A DNA stretch of 64,000 bases from Planctomycetota bacterium (GTDB lineage Bacteria > Planctomycetota > Planctomycetia > Pirellulales > Pirellulaceae). The notes beneath the pieces were generated by a model. That model saw only the letters and a list, made by a program, of their open reading frames with translations. It did not search any database and was not told where the DNA came from. The stretch lies in contig JAPLNL010000011.1 of the NCBI GenBank assembly GCA_026692905.1, positions 104,991 to 168,990 on the forward strand, written 5' to 3'. The stretch's first letter is position 1; each line of letters opens with the position of its first letter. Position numbers and translations under genes: made by a program. This document shows, piece by piece, positions 62,886 to 64,000 of the stretch.

Positions 62886-63431
62886 CTAAGCCTTGAAGGA
62901 ACCGATCTTTTCGAGCAATGCGTCGATGGCTGGCTTGAGGATGGCTTCGACACCTGGAATTGCGAGCACTTTGTCTAGGACTGGCTTGAGGTCGCCCAAC
63001 GCGGATGCGAAGACACTTGACACTGCACTCTTGGCCGCATCTGGAAGTTTACCATACAGATCGGAAAATCCTCCGAACGATTCGGTCAGCTTCGAAATAT
63101 CAGGCAACGCGGCAGTTGCTGAATCGGCATCGGTCACACTCTTGAAAGTCGATGTGGCCTTTGCAAAAGTTTCCGAAACATTCTTAAGCATGTCCGAACC
63201 ACCTTCGACGGACTTCAATGCCTCCTGGGCTTTGCCCATCAAATCTGCGAGGCCAGTTGCGCTAGCCATTTCCCCGGCAGCCTCTTTGGTTTTTTCTGCT
63301 ATCTTATCTGCGGCAGCTTTCGCATTGGCCGTACTTTCTTTGCTCATTTCTTTGACGGCTTCAGGGGAACAGCCCATTGGAATTGAAACCAAGGACATCA
63401 ACACAACACAAAAACCAAATGAACGCTTCAT
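62886..63431 (-). CDS. Alpha-helical lipoprotein of unknown function
   Basis: A 181-residue protein with a lipoprotein signal (SFGFCVVLMSLVSIPMGCS; lipobox IPMGC). The mature part is rich in Ala, Lys, Glu and Ser with heptad-like spacing (STANAKAAADKIAEKTKEAA, SETFAKATSTFKSVTDADSA), so it is probably a helical bundle or coiled coil at the membrane. No family recognised. Confidence 0.75.
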   Translation of the reverse strand: MKRSFGFCVVLMSLVSIPMGCSPEAVKEMSKESTANAKAAADKIAEKTKEAAGEMASATGLADLMGKAQEALKSVEGGSDMLKNVSETFAKATSTFKSVTDADSATAALPDISKLTESFGGFSDLYGKLPDAAKSAVSSVFASALGDLKPVLDKVLAIPGVEAILKPAIDALLEKIGSFKA

Positions 63432-63759
63432 AACTATCCTTACAGTGGAAAAAACGGAATCAGTGGTAACAGGGGACCTACAGGTTCATTCCGAACGGGT
63501 TCTATATTTAACGCATGTTGAACCATTTACAAGACTCATTTCACGGGTGGCGATATGAGCACTTGTCGTTCGACACCATACAGTGGCTTTTTAGACTGAT
63601 GGTTGGACGTTTCTCTACCTCTCAATTAATCCATGGAAACGAATGTGGCTGTCGTCAACTCAAAGCATATCGCCGTATGTTTTTCCGTTTCATTAGCCGT
63701 TGGGCGATAGCCTTGTCATTACCCGTATCTTTTTGACTTTGCTCCCCTCGCCCCTTTTA

Positions 63760-63918
63760 GGGGAGAGGGGCTGGGGGTGAGGGGTTTTGCACTGTGTATT
63801 GATTGGAATTTTGATTTCGGTCGCAATGTCATTTCTTGCCTAAAGGGGCAAAACAAGTGATTGAACCGGAGATTTGTTGCTGGCAATTCTACCCCTCACC
63901 CCCCGACCCCCTCTCCCC
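63760..63918. repeat. Inverted G/C-rich arms near right edge
   Basis: A GGGGAGAGGGGCTGGGGGTG arm at 63760-63784 and a complementary CACCCCCCGACCCCCTCTCC arm at 63892-63918. A TTTGACTTTGCTCCCC box precedes the left arm at 63732, as in the element at 40840. The rest of the right-hand gap, 63432-64000, has no convincing gene. Confidence 0.75.
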
Positions 63919-64000
63919 GAATCGGGGCGAGGGGGAGAAAATCGCATTGTTTTCGTTTGATTTCAAGGGAATTAGAATTCTAAATTGCATCGAGATGTGG

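Noticed and set aside
63515..63736. Possible transposase fragment near the right edge
   Set aside because: The 73-residue translation has no DDE or HUH pattern and no inverted ends adjoining it.

Overview
The window looks like chromosomal DNA of a planctomycete, most likely of the Pirellulaceae group. The evidence is the gene content: two large cytochrome/DUF1549/DUF1553 proteins and a DUF1501 partner, several divergent sigma factors, a Ser/Thr kinase next to an ECF sigma factor, a PqaA-like secreted protein, a sialate O-acetylesterase, and short 'RSILIL' and 'GYRQG' proteins typical of that phylum. Base composition is close to even. Genes lie on both strands in short operons. No prophage, CRISPR array or complete transposase was seen.

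Layout. 1-2.8 kb: a secreted S66 carboxypeptidase and an EamA exporter. 2.9-11.8 kb: amino-acid and purine biosynthesis, namely homoserine dehydrogenase, an ApgM-type probable homoserine kinase, a four-ACT aspartate kinase, prephenate dehydrogenase, and a PurS-like/PurL fusion overlapping it. 12-18.4 kb: an EF-hand protein, a YkgJ cysteine-cluster protein, two coupled arrestin-like proteins, a SelA-like probable pseudoenzyme, a DUF2237 protein and Kbl. 18.8-21.7 kb: CysD and CysNC for sulfate activation. 22-24.3 kb: a nonsense-broken planctomycete gene, a small conserved protein, and a SigK/RskA-type sigma/anti-sigma pair. 24.8-30.4 kb: cytochrome-type PSD1 protein, DUF1501 protein and a beta-propeller protein. 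31-34.5 kb: rpmB-gatC-acetyltransferase on the minus strand, facing a diadenylate cyclase-like gene and an SDR gene on the plus strand. 34.7-41.9 kb: a TolC-type protein, a decayed zone (lipase remnant, 14-bp minisatellite, degenerate tRNA-Phe), a second PSD1 protein and a sugar isomerase. 42-49.3 kb: an SRPBCC-epimerase fusion, a sigma factor divergent from a CarH/MerR-like regulator that has lost its B12 ligand, a terpenoid-cyclase-fold protein and a PqaA-like protein. 49.7-59.3 kb: an OprP-type porin, a membrane protein, a doubly broken small gene, a DUF3127 protein with an SSB-like tail, HolA, a secreted protein, a prepilin-peptidase homologue lacking both catalytic aspartates, and a sialate O-acetylesterase. 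59.4-64 kb: a small secreted protein, an ECF sigma factor, a Ser/Thr kinase with a frameshifted C-terminus, and a lipoprotein.

The intergenic space is unusually rich in structured repeats. At least five families of palindromic or MITE-like elements recur in both orientations, none encoding a protein. Together with three apparent pseudogenes, a kinase with a shifted end and several homologues lacking catalytic residues (SelA-like, prepilin peptidase-like, CarH-like), these are the most unusual features of the window.
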